Below, piece after piece: positions 32,156 through 44,430 of a DNA stretch of 64,000 nt. This stretch comes from Cryptomeria japonica (lineage: Eukaryota > Streptophyta > Pinopsida > Cupressales > Cupressaceae). Both the position numbers and the translations under genes were made by a program. Numbering within the stretch: the stretch's first letter is position 1; every line of letters begins with the position of its first letter. The notes under the pieces were generated by a model. That model did not search any database. It saw nothing but the letters and a program-made list of their open reading frames with translations, and had not been told where the DNA came from. Location of the stretch: assembly GCF_030272615.1 (NCBI RefSeq), contig NC_081415.1, forward strand, positions 376,293,392-376,357,391, given 5' to 3'.

Positions 32156-33772
32156 TCAATGAAACCACATCCATATCATAGAAACACACCATCTTTTTGG
32201 GGTCTATGTTCAATAATATCTTCAAACCTTTGTTTCCTAATCAGCCTAACCTCTTTTCCATTAACAAGGATAGTTGTGTATGACAATCCAACTACACATT
32301 TTTTCCTATAGGTGCAGTCCACTATCTAGATAACAACATCCCATAATTAGGAGCTATGTCTGCAATTGTTATGTCCATGCTATATGTAGCTTTAGGGTAA
32401 GAGGCTAAGTTATTTTATACATCCTTCATGACTCCTATCATTGGGATGGACTTATTATCTATGGCATAACATTTTCCATATGGGTTATCAACCCACAATC
32501 TTAATTCTCTCATTACTGCCATGGGCATTATATTAATGGCAGGCCCTGAATCAATCATACAGTATTTTCATTAACTTATTATTGATTAACAAGGTTGTGT
32601 AAAAGGGGTCAATTTGTGAAAGAGACTTAGTGATGGTGGTTCTTAAATGTACCTTAGGGGTTTTCATCATTTCTAATTGAACATCATTGACATGCTTATT
32701 CTCTTTACCCTAATTTTGTAACTGTTTAGGATGTGAACCTGACTTAGTTGAGACAATTAACAACACTTGGACACTACACTATTTCTATAATCTATTTTCA
32801 CCATCTCTAATAATGGTACAAAAAATTTAATCTAAGATAATGTTTGAGAAAAATCAAATGTAGTAGCATTTAAAACAAAGTGTGTATTTAAAGGTTTTCT
32901 TACCTCCCCTTTGAGTCTGTCTTCCTTATTAGCAATTTATTGTGGCTTGGTGGGAGTTTTTATAGGATCTTTTCTCTCTGCTTTGTCATCTTTTGATGTG
33001 TTCTTCAATACATATTGCTAGTTTTTATAATACTTGGGATCCTTTCCCTTATCTTTAGGCTTCTAGACTATTGTTTGTGGTTTGTTTATGTTCTGATTTT
33101 CTTTGATGAACCTGGGCTGTCCATGATCTGCATTCATAGTCCTATTCCTTAATTGATAGTTGCTCCTTGCTTGAGAAACTCCTGCAACTATAAGAGATTT
33201 TATTTATTCTTTAGTACGTCTTCTTAAGTTAACATTATTTTGCTTATTTTTAGCCATGTTTATAGTGCCATCTTTATGGGTCTCATCCTCATCATTTAGG
33301 AATATTTTTTTCTCACTTGTTGAATCAAATAATTTGTGGGTATTGATATCAATGTCCTCTGCATTATCATCTAATGACTCATATGCATTCTTAGCAGCAT
33401 ATGGTTGGATTGAAAGCATATTAATGGTGTGATCAAAATCATAGTTACCATAATCTTGTTAATCCAAAGACTCCTCTAAATCTTGAATGGATTAAGCAAC
33501 CACACAATGTATAGTAGAGTGAGGGAGGCTACATGTTACACATCAAGGGTTGTCATCAACCAAATTTGCACTGGGTCTCTTCAGGGGATCCATATTTCCC
33601 TTGCTTGACTGTCCCTTGGGGTTATTATTGTTGTTACTAAGTGGTTTTCTATCTCTCTAATTAGTGTTTTATGGAATGTCATGCAATTGTGGCCTATCAT
33701 TCCTCTAAAAACTCATCCTGTCATGAGGAAGTCCCTTTACATTGTTTGCAACTTTATAACTAAGGTCCTTTG
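32156..33772 (-). pseudogene. Gypsy remnant H: gag C-terminal part and protease
   Basis: Minus-strand reading from 33772 down: the gag tail KDLSYKVANNVKGLPHDRMS, an acidic segment (MLSIQPYAAKNAYESLDDNA, 33419-33204), a Lys-rich linker, then the protease with HLRTTITKSLSQIDPF, YDSGPAINIMPMAVMRELRL and, further on, IAPNYGMLLSR. DSG plus the late LLSR block identify a Gypsy retropepsin. Stops and shifts are frequent. The frame enters the 141-bp satellite at about 32155 and no RT follows. The upstream half is at 62279-62544. Confidence 0.75.
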
Positions 33773-34974
33773 TGTTCAACCCAACAATAAGAATAATAAC
33801 TCTAGTTGAAGTCTCAACCCGAAGTTTGGACATTCACTTTGTGAAGTTACTATTTTCATAGCTGGTGTTCATTTGATTGTCAACCTAGGGACGTAATACT
33901 TGAAATGGGTCTACACTATATATGCACTAAGTTCATGCGAAAGCTACCCTGCATTACTACAGCAACTAACATGTATGCGGGAAAGGTAAGCAAGAATTGA
34001 AACTATTGAAAGGCTACAAGAAAACTTCTGAATTAACATAAATTCATTCAAGAAATACTGGCTAAGTTCAATGCTGCCAAACAAGAATTATTTTGTTTTG
34101 GTTTGGCTATAGGAACAATCAATGCAAGAACGTCTACTGCAGCTAAAGAAGATAACTAATTTTAACAAAGGCACAGGAACACTCACCAAGTGGTCCCCCT
34201 TGGATGAGTTCTTCTAGGCTTCCAAAACACTTCTAAGTGTTCAGAATAACATATCTTTATTCATGGTTCATCAAAAGTCATTACATGATTCAGAATCAAA
34301 AGAAACTCAAAACACTTGTAACTTTATTTCTAGAATCCTCTGCTCTATTTCTTCTCTTTTCTTTCTAACCTACGAAAAGAGATAAAGACCTTTATTTAAA
34401 AGAAAACAACTACTTCCTACAACATAGATCATGCCGATGAGAAGAGGCAGATAATTATTCAAGAAAGGAAACAACTAGAGTTAAGCCACTAATAATGTGG
34501 ATCTAAAATGAACCACATTCATAACATATCATGGAGGTATTTACAACACTAATTACCACTTGAGTAAGACATCAGTAAGTATATGCACTTACTTTTCCTT
34601 TGTCATTCCTTACGCTCATCAACATTTCTACCGATTCAATCTTTCAGTCACCTTCTTGAATATCTCTTTCTGCAATTGGCGTGACAGGAGAGCCTGCAAT
34701 TCAAAAGAAAGAACATACAGATCTATTTTAATTAATCAAAACATCTATTATTTTCACACATGATATTTCCTAAGACAATCTACATAGCAACATGAATGAA
34801 TAACATTGCTGAAGGAATAAACTGGCAAAGACAAAACATGTTTTAATAGGTTCAGGCTAACATCTAAAATATATATAGTCAACTTTTGATACATCATTAC
34901 TATCATGTAAATCAAAATATGAGAAAAACTTAAGAGTTCCGGGGATAAAAATATGCTAATGTCTCAACTCATCA
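33773..34974 (-). repeat. 3' LTR of the Athila-like element
   Basis: On the plus strand it runs TGTTCAACCC to CAACTCATCA. It aligns with 61042-62278, which has some extra sequence (for example near 61970). Confidence 0.93.
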
Positions 34975-34987
34975 TGCCCCCCAACTT
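34975..34987 (-). other. Polypurine tract of the Athila-like element
   Basis: On the minus strand AAGTTGGGGGGCA immediately precedes the 3' LTR. The stop of ORF3 overlaps its upstream edge. Confidence 0.8.
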
Positions 34988-35512
34988 AAGGTCTTGTTGA
35001 TCCTCCAGCAAGAGGAAAATTTTGGATTCTGGCACTAACTCTTAAGTCACCAATGGTTCCTTGACCTGTTCCTCCTGAAGCTAAATTCCAATAAAACCCC
35101 TTCATCTTTTCTAGCCTGGACCATCTGGCCTCTTCTGGAATTGCTTCATAGGGCTTATCTATAACCTTACATCCCAACAATGGGCACATAAGGATAGGGG
35201 GCTGAAAGATCAAAGGTAACCAATTATGGTTTTTCATCCTACCTAGTTGGATATATTTAGGGGCTCTTTGTATAGCTGCTTGAAAATTTGGCAGTGAATG
35301 AGGTTCACCCTGTTTCAATTCCTTTGGAAAATTATTCCAATGCTGAGTTAGGTAGTCAATTGCAGCTGCACTTTCATTCTGAATTAAATGTTCATATGCT
35401 TGGAATACTTCTTCCCTCATTGGCAACACTTGATTCCTTACATTTGGCCTTACCAATAGCTTTTGTCATTCATAATAAAGAACTCTTGGCTCTTTTGCTT
35501 CCTTCCTCAGTG
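34986..35512 (-). pseudogene. Athila-like ORF3, C-terminal part
   Basis: A minus-strand frame that resumes after the Tat insertion and ends right at the polypurine tract. The open stretch of 156 residues reads RPNVRNQVLPMREEVFQAYE and later YIQLGRMKNHNWLPLIFQPP. A stop lies upstream near 35466. It has no domain I recognise. In Athila elements an extra ORF in this position has been called env-like, but I see no clear signal peptide or membrane segment here, so no envelope role is supported. Confidence 0.65.
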
Positions 35513-35517
35513 GTAAT

Positions 35518-36648
35518 TGTAATACCCTAAAATTGGTCATCTAAACCATGGGCCCCTAATCTCGACAACATCACCAAGGTCCTAACCAAAGGCAATTAAA
35601 TCAATCTTGAGCACATTATTAATTCTTTAATTATCAAAAATCACATGGCAAATCAACCACTCAATATTAATTAATTAAATTATTTCAAGAATAATCATTT
35701 TGATCAATTATCCCATTTTAATTTATTAAATATCTTTGCATATTTAATTAATTAATAAATTTGCCATTCAATCATGCGAAAGGATTAATTTATTACAAAA
35801 GATGAATTAATTTATTACAAAGAGTTGAATTGAAACAAAACAAAAGTACAAAAAAAAAAGAATTGAATTGAGAGAGAAATCAAACTTGACATATTATTTC
35901 TTTTTCTAAATTTAGAACTTGAAATCAGAAAAGCAATTTAATTGAATTGTTGAATTATTCTCTAAAATTGGAACTCAAAGCTTTTCAGAAAAAAGAAGTT
36001 CAGTTGCATTAAGAAAACTCTTTTCTTGATTAAATTGAAGAATTATCTATTTTTATCAGATGTGCATGGAACTAATTTATTATTATTTTCCAATGCAACT
36101 TGGACTTCTAATTTGAATGCATTTCAATTAAACTATAATTGGAATCTATCTCAAGGTTAACTCAACCTGATTTCTCAATTATTTTCAATTAATCTTAAAT
36201 TGAGCTTTTTGTAATTCTCTATAAATTCAGTCTTCAGCTCTCATTCCAATTGACCCCAGAGATTTTTGAGAACACGCTTGGAAATTATTATCACGCTAAT
36301 TTCACTCTGGAGTCATTGAAATCATTGTGCCCTTTTTAGATTACTTGCATCCATTTTACATTCATTATTGCTTGCATGCATTGTTGCTTGAATTTGCTTG
36401 AATTACTCATCCATCTTGCATCCATATAGCTTAATATCATATAGATTAAATCCTTCATCTTGGTGTAGTCTAGTCACTGGTATTGCTTATAAAAATCTGA
36501 GAGCAATCTTATACTCACATCTTTTAGAAGGCAATTAGTCGCTTTGCTATGGTTTATTTCTTATTGATTATTGATTACTAACCATGCATATAATGACTTA
36601 ATTGAAGTGTTGTGCTTGCAGCTATAGGTTCACTTTTTCACACACACA
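35518..36648 (+). repeat. 5' LTR of the Tat element
   Basis: TGTAATACCC to CACACACACA, aligned end to end with 51924-53070. The same family as the solo LTR at 173-1424. Confidence 0.97.
36220..36226 (+). promoter_or_regulatory. TATA-like box in the Tat 5' LTR
   Basis: TATAAAT within CTCTATAAATTCAGTC, conserved in the right LTR (52642-52648) and the solo LTR (970-976). A candidate core promoter. Confidence 0.55.
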
Positions 36649-36652
36649 TTTC

Positions 36653-36669
36653 TAACGCCCACCGTGGGG
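36653..36669 (+). other. Primer binding site candidate of the Tat element
   Basis: TAACGCCCACCGTGGGG lies four bases after the LTR. It resembles the TGGCGCCCACCGTGGGG type common in plant Gypsy elements (tRNA-Lys-like), with GG changed to AA. This could be decay or CpG/CpHpG deamination. Confidence 0.5.
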
Positions 36670-36764
36670 CCCGAAGACTACTTTTTTTTTGGCCTCCAAG
36701 ACTGACTGCTTTATTTTTTCTTATTTTCCAGGTTTCAGTTTTTTTGGTTTTTCGTCCGTACATC

Positions 36765-36974
36765 TCGTGCGACAATTCCCACACGCTGAAATGACAAATT
36801 GCAGGTGTCGCATGAATTACAAACATATTATCATACGAGTAGACACTTTGTCATATGAGCAGATCCTCTTTCGTACGAGTATTAATCATCTGTCATACGA
36901 GCCAATATCATCAGCAATCTGGTCTCATACTATACTATTTCCTGTCTCGTACGAGTCGAGACTCTGTCGTACGA
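36765..36974. repeat. Phased palindrome array A (TCGTACGA type)
   Basis: Nine copies of TCGTACGA or a close variant (such as TCATACGA, TCGTGCGA, TCATATGA) start at 36765, 36808, 36831, 36851, 36871, 36893, 36925, 36947 and 36967. Intervals are 43, 23, 20, 20, 22, 32, 22 and 20 bp, all near multiples of a helical turn. Spacer sequences are not alike. The array starts 117 bp after the 5' LTR, in the untranslated leader. Confidence 0.85.
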
Positions 36975-37982
36975 TTCTGTATTTTCTGGTAAAAGAGGCA
37001 AAATTTCATATTTTTCATTTCTGACGACTGACCTTGACTGTTTATCTATCTGTCTCAGAGTTTTTCACAGCCTAAGTAGTTTTTGCAGAATGCTTGTCGA
37101 AGAATATTGCTTGTCGCACAAAGACAATATGACTACTGATTCGTTGTCTTTGCAGGTTGCCTAAGGAGAATCAACTAAACATCATGTATTCTTTAAATTC
37201 ATTTTTTAGGAACCTAACTTGCTATCTAGTTAAAGAACAAATCTATCTTTTGTGCTTTTAGAAGATTCTAAGAGGTAGGAGAGTATGCTCATCTTTTTCT
37301 AGACAATCAGAAATCTAGACCCTTGAAGCTTTTTCTTTGTTTGAGATTTGTACATCTTTAGCAGGCCTGCCCTCCCGAGGGGTTGAAAAACTCTTAAAGC
37401 CATTACGGCCGGTGTGAGGGGAACGACCTAAGTGGGAATGGCTAGACGCCAAGTACTCCAACCCACTATAAAATAAAAGTGATTTGATGAAAATCAAGTC
37501 AACGGCAGTACTCGGGAATAGCTCTCCTCTGTACCTTCGGGTATATTAAACCTTGGTTTTCAAGGCTGGGAGACCTCTTAATTGAGTTTATACCTCGACG
37601 CGCCAAACGGATCCCTAACTAAATCCAATTTAAAATTAGAAGCTACCCGGTTCATCTTCGAAAGGGGGATAATCTTTGTACAAGAGAGATAGTAACTCTC
37701 CCAAGATACTTGTCAGTTCATGCCCCCATTAGCATTTGGAGTCAGATAATACGATGTTGAGAATCCATTGCGTGAGACTCAACAGCCGTATTCTGATTAG
37801 CTATTGGGTGTGTACCTGAGTCTACAAGAAAAGGTTTTCTTTCCTCACCAAATTCCTTAGGGTTTGCATGCTGTGATTGAAGTCACTATAAATACTACTT
37901 GTTTTCTGTGTTTTTCATCCTTGAAACAAAAAAAAAAGAACTGAAATACCAAAAAATCAGTGAAGACCAGAAACAACTCAGT
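36975..37982 (+). other. Tat leader, no gene recognised
   Basis: A non-coding leader between palindrome arrays A and B. Short ORFs are present but match nothing. A single TCGTACGA-like site (TCGCACAA) lies at 37114. Confidence 0.5.
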
Positions 37983-38098
37983 AAGTCAAAACTCTGTCCG
38001 TGTCAGAAACTAGTCCATCCTAAGTCAAAACTCTGTCTGTGTCAGAAACTAGTCCATCCTAAGTTGAAACTCTGTCTATGTCAATCCTAGTAAAAAAT
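37983..38098 (+). repeat. 39-bp tandem repeat, three copies
   Basis: Units start at 37983, 38022 and 38061 (AAGTCAAAACTCTGTCCGTG and continuation). The third copy is partial and diverged. As 39 is a multiple of three, a reading frame is kept through it (a 13-residue repeat), but there is no other sign of coding. It directly precedes array B. Confidence 0.9.
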
Positions 38099-38117
38099 CA
38101 GCCCATCTCAGAATTTG

Positions 38118-38483
38118 TCATACTCAGTTGGTCATACTTCGTAGTCAGAAAACTCAGAATTTTTAGTCTCTGCCCTGTGAAGAGTCGTACGAGTCTTCTA
38201 ATTTATCATGCTGGACCAGTCCTATGTCGTACGGATCTACTCAATTCTCATTCTAAAGCAGATTCTCTATCATACGAGTCTAAATCATTCATCATCCTCC
38301 ACTGTATTATGTCTCGTACGAGACAAAATTGACCTCAGTCTTTTGTCATCCTACAGATGCCCATCAGTCGTATGGTATAAGACAACAACTCATACGAACC
38401 AGAAATTCTATCATCCTGTAACTAATAAATTGTTGTCTGGTTCAGAAAACCCAGTCGTACGAGTCTCTAGTTTTGTCAGACAG
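38118..38483. repeat. Phased palindrome array B, 21-22 bp period
   Basis: TCGTACGA-type sites start at 38185, 38227, 38270, 38314, 38368, 38390 and 38455. Between them, weaker TCAT-type words (TCATGCTG, TCATTCTA, TCATCCTC, TCATCCTA, TCATCCTG, TTGTCTGG) start at 38206, 38248, 38292, 38346, 38411 and 38433. Together nearly all neighbours are 21 or 22 bp apart, with one step of 32. It ends about 400 bp before gag. Confidence 0.8.
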
Positions 38484-38883
38484 AACATTCAAAATTGCCA
38501 AAAACACAGTCTACAGTGAGCATAATATTGGTTATCATTTTCCTGAGCATAAAACAGATCAAGATAGTGTACCTCTGCCATTTTTTTTGTTGCAAAATTT
38601 GGTCGATCACCCTTCAGCTAGTTCAATCAAAACTACCTATCAAACTCAAGTCACTTAGATAACGTCTTACATAGGATATATCATTCCTGAATCAGACTGA
38701 ATCTTAGTTACAATTTTAGAATCAATCCAGGAAAACGTCTTAGATAGGATAGATCATTCCTGAAATCAGACAAAATCTCAGTTGTTTCTCCCAAAACAAT
38801 ATGCTAAACAGAACAAACTAGCTTTGAAATTGATCTTGACCTTTGCATCACAAAACAACTCTAGGTCACACTAATCCATAAAA

Positions 38884-40501
38884 ATGCCTATTCAAACCAA
38901 GAGTTCTTGTAAGACAAAAGCCAAAGAACAAACCTTCACTTATCAAGATAATCCATTCTACATGAAGGATCCCCTCACTGACATACCATCGTCATCAGGC
39001 GGACCAATTTTTGATGAACCAAAATCTCCCACTATACATGAGACAGAATACAATGATGGAAACAAAAATGACCGTCATATTCCTGAAAATCATAATGACT
39101 CCTCATCATCAAGTGAGACTGACGAAGCTACTGAACCTCCAGAAAAAGAAATCCTTGACTGTCAGAAAGAAAAAGACTTTAGAAAAATGATGAAAACTAT
39201 CATGCTCCGAGAAAAGGAAGACTATTTCTTAGAACTAGCAAATCAAGGTGCTAAACTTCCTGTTGGATATGATGTTTAGACACTTTTTACTAAGAGGAAA
39301 GACTCACCTATACTCATGGTACACAAATAGTTAATAGCTTTGCGAACAGAGCTCACAGACCTAAAGAATAAGGACAATTCCCCGAACCAATATTCTCTAG
39401 AAGCAATATGTCCCTTCCCATTTGACAAGAATTTACACATGCCTCCATTCCCTTCATGAGTGGAAATCCCAAAATTTGATAAATATGATGGTACCTCAAA
39501 TCCTCAAGATCACGTCAGGGAATTTAGTGCTGCTTGTATGGAATTCATGCACGATCAAACGTACCTTATGCGTCTCTTCCCAAGGAGTTTAGGGGGTCAA
39601 GCAATGGAATGGTTCTCAAGTCTACCCAAAGGAATAAAAACATTCGAAGAACTAATCCAACTGTTCTTACAACAATACTCATACAACATTTGACATCCAG
39701 TGACTATGATAGATCTTTGTAATACTCAACAAAAAATAGGGGAACCTCTTCTTACTTTTCTCCAATGCTGGAGAAGGATGTTCTCTAGGTACCCACGACC
39801 TATCCCAGACTCTGAGAAAATGGATATATTTGTCAATAACTTGGTCCCAAAACTGAAATATAGCATACAAATGCAAGTATACCCATCATTTAACAAAATG
39901 GTAGATAATGCCATTCGAATGGAAGATGTACTCATAAAAAAGGGAGATATCACACCTTGGAAAGAAACACAAACAGGATCCAGTTCTAAAGAGAAGAACA
40001 AGTATTGGAAATTTGTCAAAGACAAAAAACAAGAATGTTGTTAATGATGGAGTAGTAGACACTGTCAAAACCAACTCAAAATCAACAATATTCAATCTGG
40101 CTAGTGGTACACAAGCACTTAAAGCCGCTAAAATTGCAGCAGAAAATCAACCAAAGAAAACAAAGGAATGGTTCAAAGAAAAGCCTTGGCTTTCCCGACC
40201 TAAGCGTGATTTTACTCCTCTTGAAGAATCATATGAGTCAGCTTTCAAAACTCTATTGGCAAAAAACTTGATAACACTACCAGATAACTCCATACCATAT
40301 GATCCAGATGTCAAACCAAGATGGTGGAGAGAAAATGAATACTGTGACTTCCATCGGAATAAGGGTCATAACATAAACAATTGCATGAAGCTAAAACATG
40401 AGATTCAGGATCTCATAGACGCTGGTAAAGTTGCTGTTGGGAATCACCCAACCAATGTTGATCATAAAGAATTTAAAGATCCTTTGCTTGCTTATGAATA
40501 A
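38884..40501 (+). pseudogene. Tat gag, broken
   Basis: ATG at 38884 opens a 131-residue acidic N-terminal frame. After a stop (39277-39279) the same frame continues with the gag core: VEIPKFDKYDGTSNPQDHVR, MRLFPRSLGGQAMEWFSSLP, FTRYPRPIPDSEK-like SRYPRPIPDSEKMDIFVNNL. A shift near 40030 leads to KEWFKEKPWLSRPKRDFTPL and a compact zinc motif, YCDFHRNKGHNINNCMKLKH, then IQDLIDAGK. This CxxHxxxGHxxxxC form is usual in Tat gag. It forms the RNA-binding particle. Several stops make the copy inactive. Confidence 0.9.
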
Positions 40502-41980
40502 GGAGATTCCTCAAAGACCAAAGGAGGTGCCAAGGTAAATTATGCTTATGCCAGCCAGGACAACATTATCAACATGATTGAACCTTCACACTCAGAATAT
40601 TGCAATGTGATTATAGTTCAAGATAAACCAAATGAATCACGGTATGCAAAAGCTCTGACCAGATCTCAAAAGAAAGTCACCCTCCAAGGAGCTAGCTCTT
40701 CCAAACCGGCTCAAGAAACATCAAATCCAAGAGTTGTGCCAGATAAACAAAAAGAATCAACCTTGGACAAATTTAAAAGATTAACCTCCTCATCATCATC
40801 CTCTGGATACAGTGTGGTTGAACAGTTGAAAAGGACAAATGCTCAAATTTCAATTTTTGAATTGCTACAACTCTCATCTGCTCACAAGGAAATTCTACAC
40901 CAAGCATTGCTCACTACCAACGTTCCAAAAGATTTAGACATTGATTGGTTTCAGTCTATGGTGGGTCATCTAAATTCACCTCAATATTTGACCTTCTCTG
41001 AGGAAGATAACAACTCATTAAATCATCCACATAACTAGCCATTGCATATTGAAGCCATGACCCACAAACACAGAGTTAAATGTGTTTTGATAGATGGAGG
41101 CGCGGGGTTGAATATCTGCACTTATCATCTGCTTACACAACTAGGATTCTCTGAAAATGTCATTGATCCAGGCAAGAAAATAACAATTAAAGCCTATGAT
41201 GAAGAAGAGAGGACCTCCAAAGGTTTGGTATCATTACAAATCAGAGTGGGACCGGTAGAGAGAGATGTCCTTTTCCAGGTTCTTGATATTCCATTGTCAT
41301 ACAATATATTGCTAGGCAGGCCATGGATTCATGAAATGAAGGTAGTACCCTCAACATATCACCAATGCTTAAAGTTTTCTTATAATGGAGCTGAAGTCAA
41401 TATTCTGGCTGATACAAATGTCATCTGTAGTGCATTGACAAAAGGTGTAGATACTTTTGTGCCTCATAATAGGGCAGCCTCTCCAAATGAAGATCCAGAA
41501 ACATTGATAAAAGACTTAGAAAAGAGATTGAAGATTACAGATACCGCCATGGATAGCTACAAGATAGAACCAGTATTATCATTAGTTTCTCTTCCTCCAT
41601 CACCAAAACAGTTAGGCAAGCCATCAGAGGCTGTGAGAACACAAACTCCAGCTCCTAATATTATATACGATGGTCTCTTTATACTGTCTTCTACCTCCTT
41701 GGCAGATGAAATAGAAGAGGATGTTGTGCTTAACTGGCTCTATAAGGAAGATAGTCCAAATGAGGAGGTACGACATTGTGAGATTTCTTCAAACCAGTAT
41801 GGTCATGGTTACAAAATGATTTAGCGCATGGGGTACTCAGGTACTGGTCCTTTGGGCAAACAAAAAGAAGGTATTACTGAACCAATTCAGCTACAAACCA
41901 AATCCACACATGATAAAGCTGGACTGGGATACAATCCTAAAAAGACATCACCTTTAACATTACATGAAGCAAACGCTAAA
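40502..41980 (+). pseudogene. Tat pre-protease region, protease and G-patch
   Basis: It continues the last gag frame. YSVVEQLKRTNAQISIFELL is the conserved block before the protease. A TAG at 41036-41038 is followed by PLHIEAMTHKHRVKCVLIDG and GAGLNIC, the active site of a Tat retropepsin (DGG form), then YNILLGRPWIHEMKVVPSTY. After a stop near 41822, RMGYSGTGPLGKQKEGITEP and AGLGYNPKK form a G-patch. The same order is seen in element E3 (18949-20208). The protease matures Gag-Pol; the G-patch probably binds RNA. Confidence 0.9.
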
Positions 41981-43157
41981 TAGATGAAAGAAGAGCATAG
42001 AACAGAGAGAGAGGAATCAATAGTCAAGAAAGAAGAAATAGTCAGTGCTCAAGCTTTGACGGTATCAACTATGATAATACAAGAAGTTGAGGTTCCTGAA
42101 GATATAAGAGATGAATTTATAAGAATCAGAGAATTGTTTGCACCATTAAAAGTTCCAGTCACATCTACTGGCAAGCAATAGGTAGATGATTCAGAGACTA
42201 ATTCAAATGAGTATGAATGGGGTCCGACTATCTTTCAGACACATCCGCTACAGAAACTCCAAAAGAATCTAGTGGTATCATAGATGATACTCAAGAGTTG
42301 ATGCGCCTAAAACTAGAGAAGGAAATACAAGAAATTAGACAAAAGAGGCAAACAAATTATGAACAAGCATTGAAAGAAGGAACAATACTAGAAAGCTTCT
42401 CATCTATGTGTCCTTATCCGAAAATAGAACAAATCAATTATAGCACTACACAAGAAGAGTTAGAAGCTGCAGGACAAGAACCAGTTGTTAGTCCAGAAGA
42501 AGTTGAATGGAGTAGATGACAGAAAGTAGCAGAAACAATGAGACCATGTCAACAGGTGTGTCAGATACAAATGACAAATGAACTACAATATGAAGGAATA
42601 TGTAGCATTAAAGATGTTAGTATTGATACCATATATATGCTTACTAAATCACCTAAAAGAGACTTGGAAACTTCATCAGATAACTCTGATGATTCTGATG
42701 ACTCTAATGACAGTCCTGTTCATGGTACCTACTCATCCTCAAATTCTAAATCATCTGATACAAACAATGAAAAATTGCCTACTAGTCTTATTGCTGTTAA
42801 ACCATGACATGACGTCTAGTCCGACTTAGTCAATGATGTTATAAGTATGCCTATTGGATTAGATCGATTAAATATTAATGTGAACTTTAATAATCATGAT
42901 CTGACTCTTCCTGGTCTTGAGACACTTATGCAAGGTATCATTCTGGAACTCGACTTTTCGATCCCCAACTGTGATAACAATACCATGAATGCTCTTGAAC
43001 CTATCCAAAATTTGTCCCTAATACATCCCGAATTGATTGACTGTACTTTACAGAATCAACCCATGGATATACCTATTTTTGCCAATGACTATACATTATC
43101 CTATTATCTCAATGCAGTCGAACCTATTAACTCTTCCACCAGTGACAGAGTGAAAAT
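41981..43157 (+). pseudogene. Tat linker between protease and RT
   Basis: Open stretches in shifting frames (41984-42181, 42217-42519, 42538-42807 and 42847-43161), rich in Glu, Ser and Asp. No known domain. Such a variable linker upstream of RT is usual in this clade. Confidence 0.6.
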
Positions 43158-44430
43158 ATGACTGAAGAGGATATCAAGTATCTTAGTCGCAAAAACAAGA
43201 AAGATAAAAATAAAAGATCTGATGGCAAAAACCACATTGTGGTGGTGTCAGAATCTAAAAAAGAGAAAATAAAGGACATACCTAAAGGTGAAAACCTCTG
43301 TGAGGCACCTGAAGGTGAGATACTTGGTATACTACCCAGTCATTTTCAGGAGTGGTCTTCCATATTGATCGAGCCAACTCAGCCAGTGAATATCGGCAAT
43401 CAAGACACACCACAAATTATTCACGTAGCTCAATCACTATCAGCAGAAGAATTGAAGGATTTCACTCAGCTATTCTTAGAGAAGAAAATCAATTTTTTAT
43501 GGACATACTCTGATATGCCAGGCTTGGATCCTGATCTCATTATGCACCATCTCTCAATCACACTAGGAGTAAAACCAGTTAAACAAAAACTTTGTAAGAT
43601 GCACCCGCATGTCACACTATTGGTCAAAGCTAAACTAGAGAAACTACTCAAAGCTAGATTTATCAGAGCGATAGATTATGTTGAATGGATTTCCAACATA
43701 GTACCTATGTCAAAGGCAGATAAATCTATCGGAGTTTGTATAGATTTTAGAGATCTCAATAAAGCATGTCCAAAAGATGACTTTCCATTGCCAAATATTG
43801 ATATGATAGTCAACATGATAGCTGGGTATGAGATGTACTAACTAATGGATGGATTCTCCGACTACAATCAGATTAAAATCTCTCCTGGAGATCAAGAAAA
43901 GACAGCTTTCACCTGTGCATGGGGAACCTTTTGCTAGAACGTTATGCCCTTTGGGTTAAAGAATGCGGGAGCGACCTATCAAAGAGCAGTTACAACTATC
44001 TTTCATGACATGATGCATAAGAATATGGAAGATTATGTTGATGACACCTTAGTGAAGACTATGAAAAGATCAACGCATATTCAAGAGTTAGGTCCTATAC
44101 TTGACAGAATGGAAAAGTTCAAGCTCCGATTAAATCCAAAGAAGTGTGCATTTGGAGTGACATCTGGTAAACTACTTGGCTACATCATCTCAAAGAAGGG
44201 CATCGAGGTTGATCCTGAGAAGGTCTAGGCTATAATGGAAATGCCGCCTCCAAAGAACATCAGTCAAAAGTCTATAGGGACGTCTCCAATCCATTAGAAG
44301 ATTTATTTCTCAACTAGCAGACAAAGCTCAACCTTTTACAAAGATTCTAAGGAAAGGCATATTATACAATTGGGATCAAGAATGTGAACAACATCTTCAA
44401 CAAATCAAAGAGTATCTGTCAAATCCACCG
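43158..44430 (+). pseudogene. Tat reverse transcriptase, broken
   Basis: The frame reads KLEKLLKARFIRAIDYVEWI, VCIDFRDLNKACPKDDFPLP, a stop at 43839, LMDGFSDYNQIKISPGDQEK, a stop at 43935, then MPFGLKNAGATYQRAV, MEDYVDDTLVK (catalytic Asp pair) and LNPKKCAFGVTSGKLLGYII. A stop at 44226 and a shift near 44270 precede RRFISQLADKAQPFTKILRK. All key RT motifs are still readable. It copies element RNA into DNA from the tRNA primer. Confidence 0.93.

Noticed and set aside
41036..41038. Programmed readthrough stop before the Tat protease
   Set aside because: The copy has many other random stops, and the stop is not at the same aligned place as in E3.
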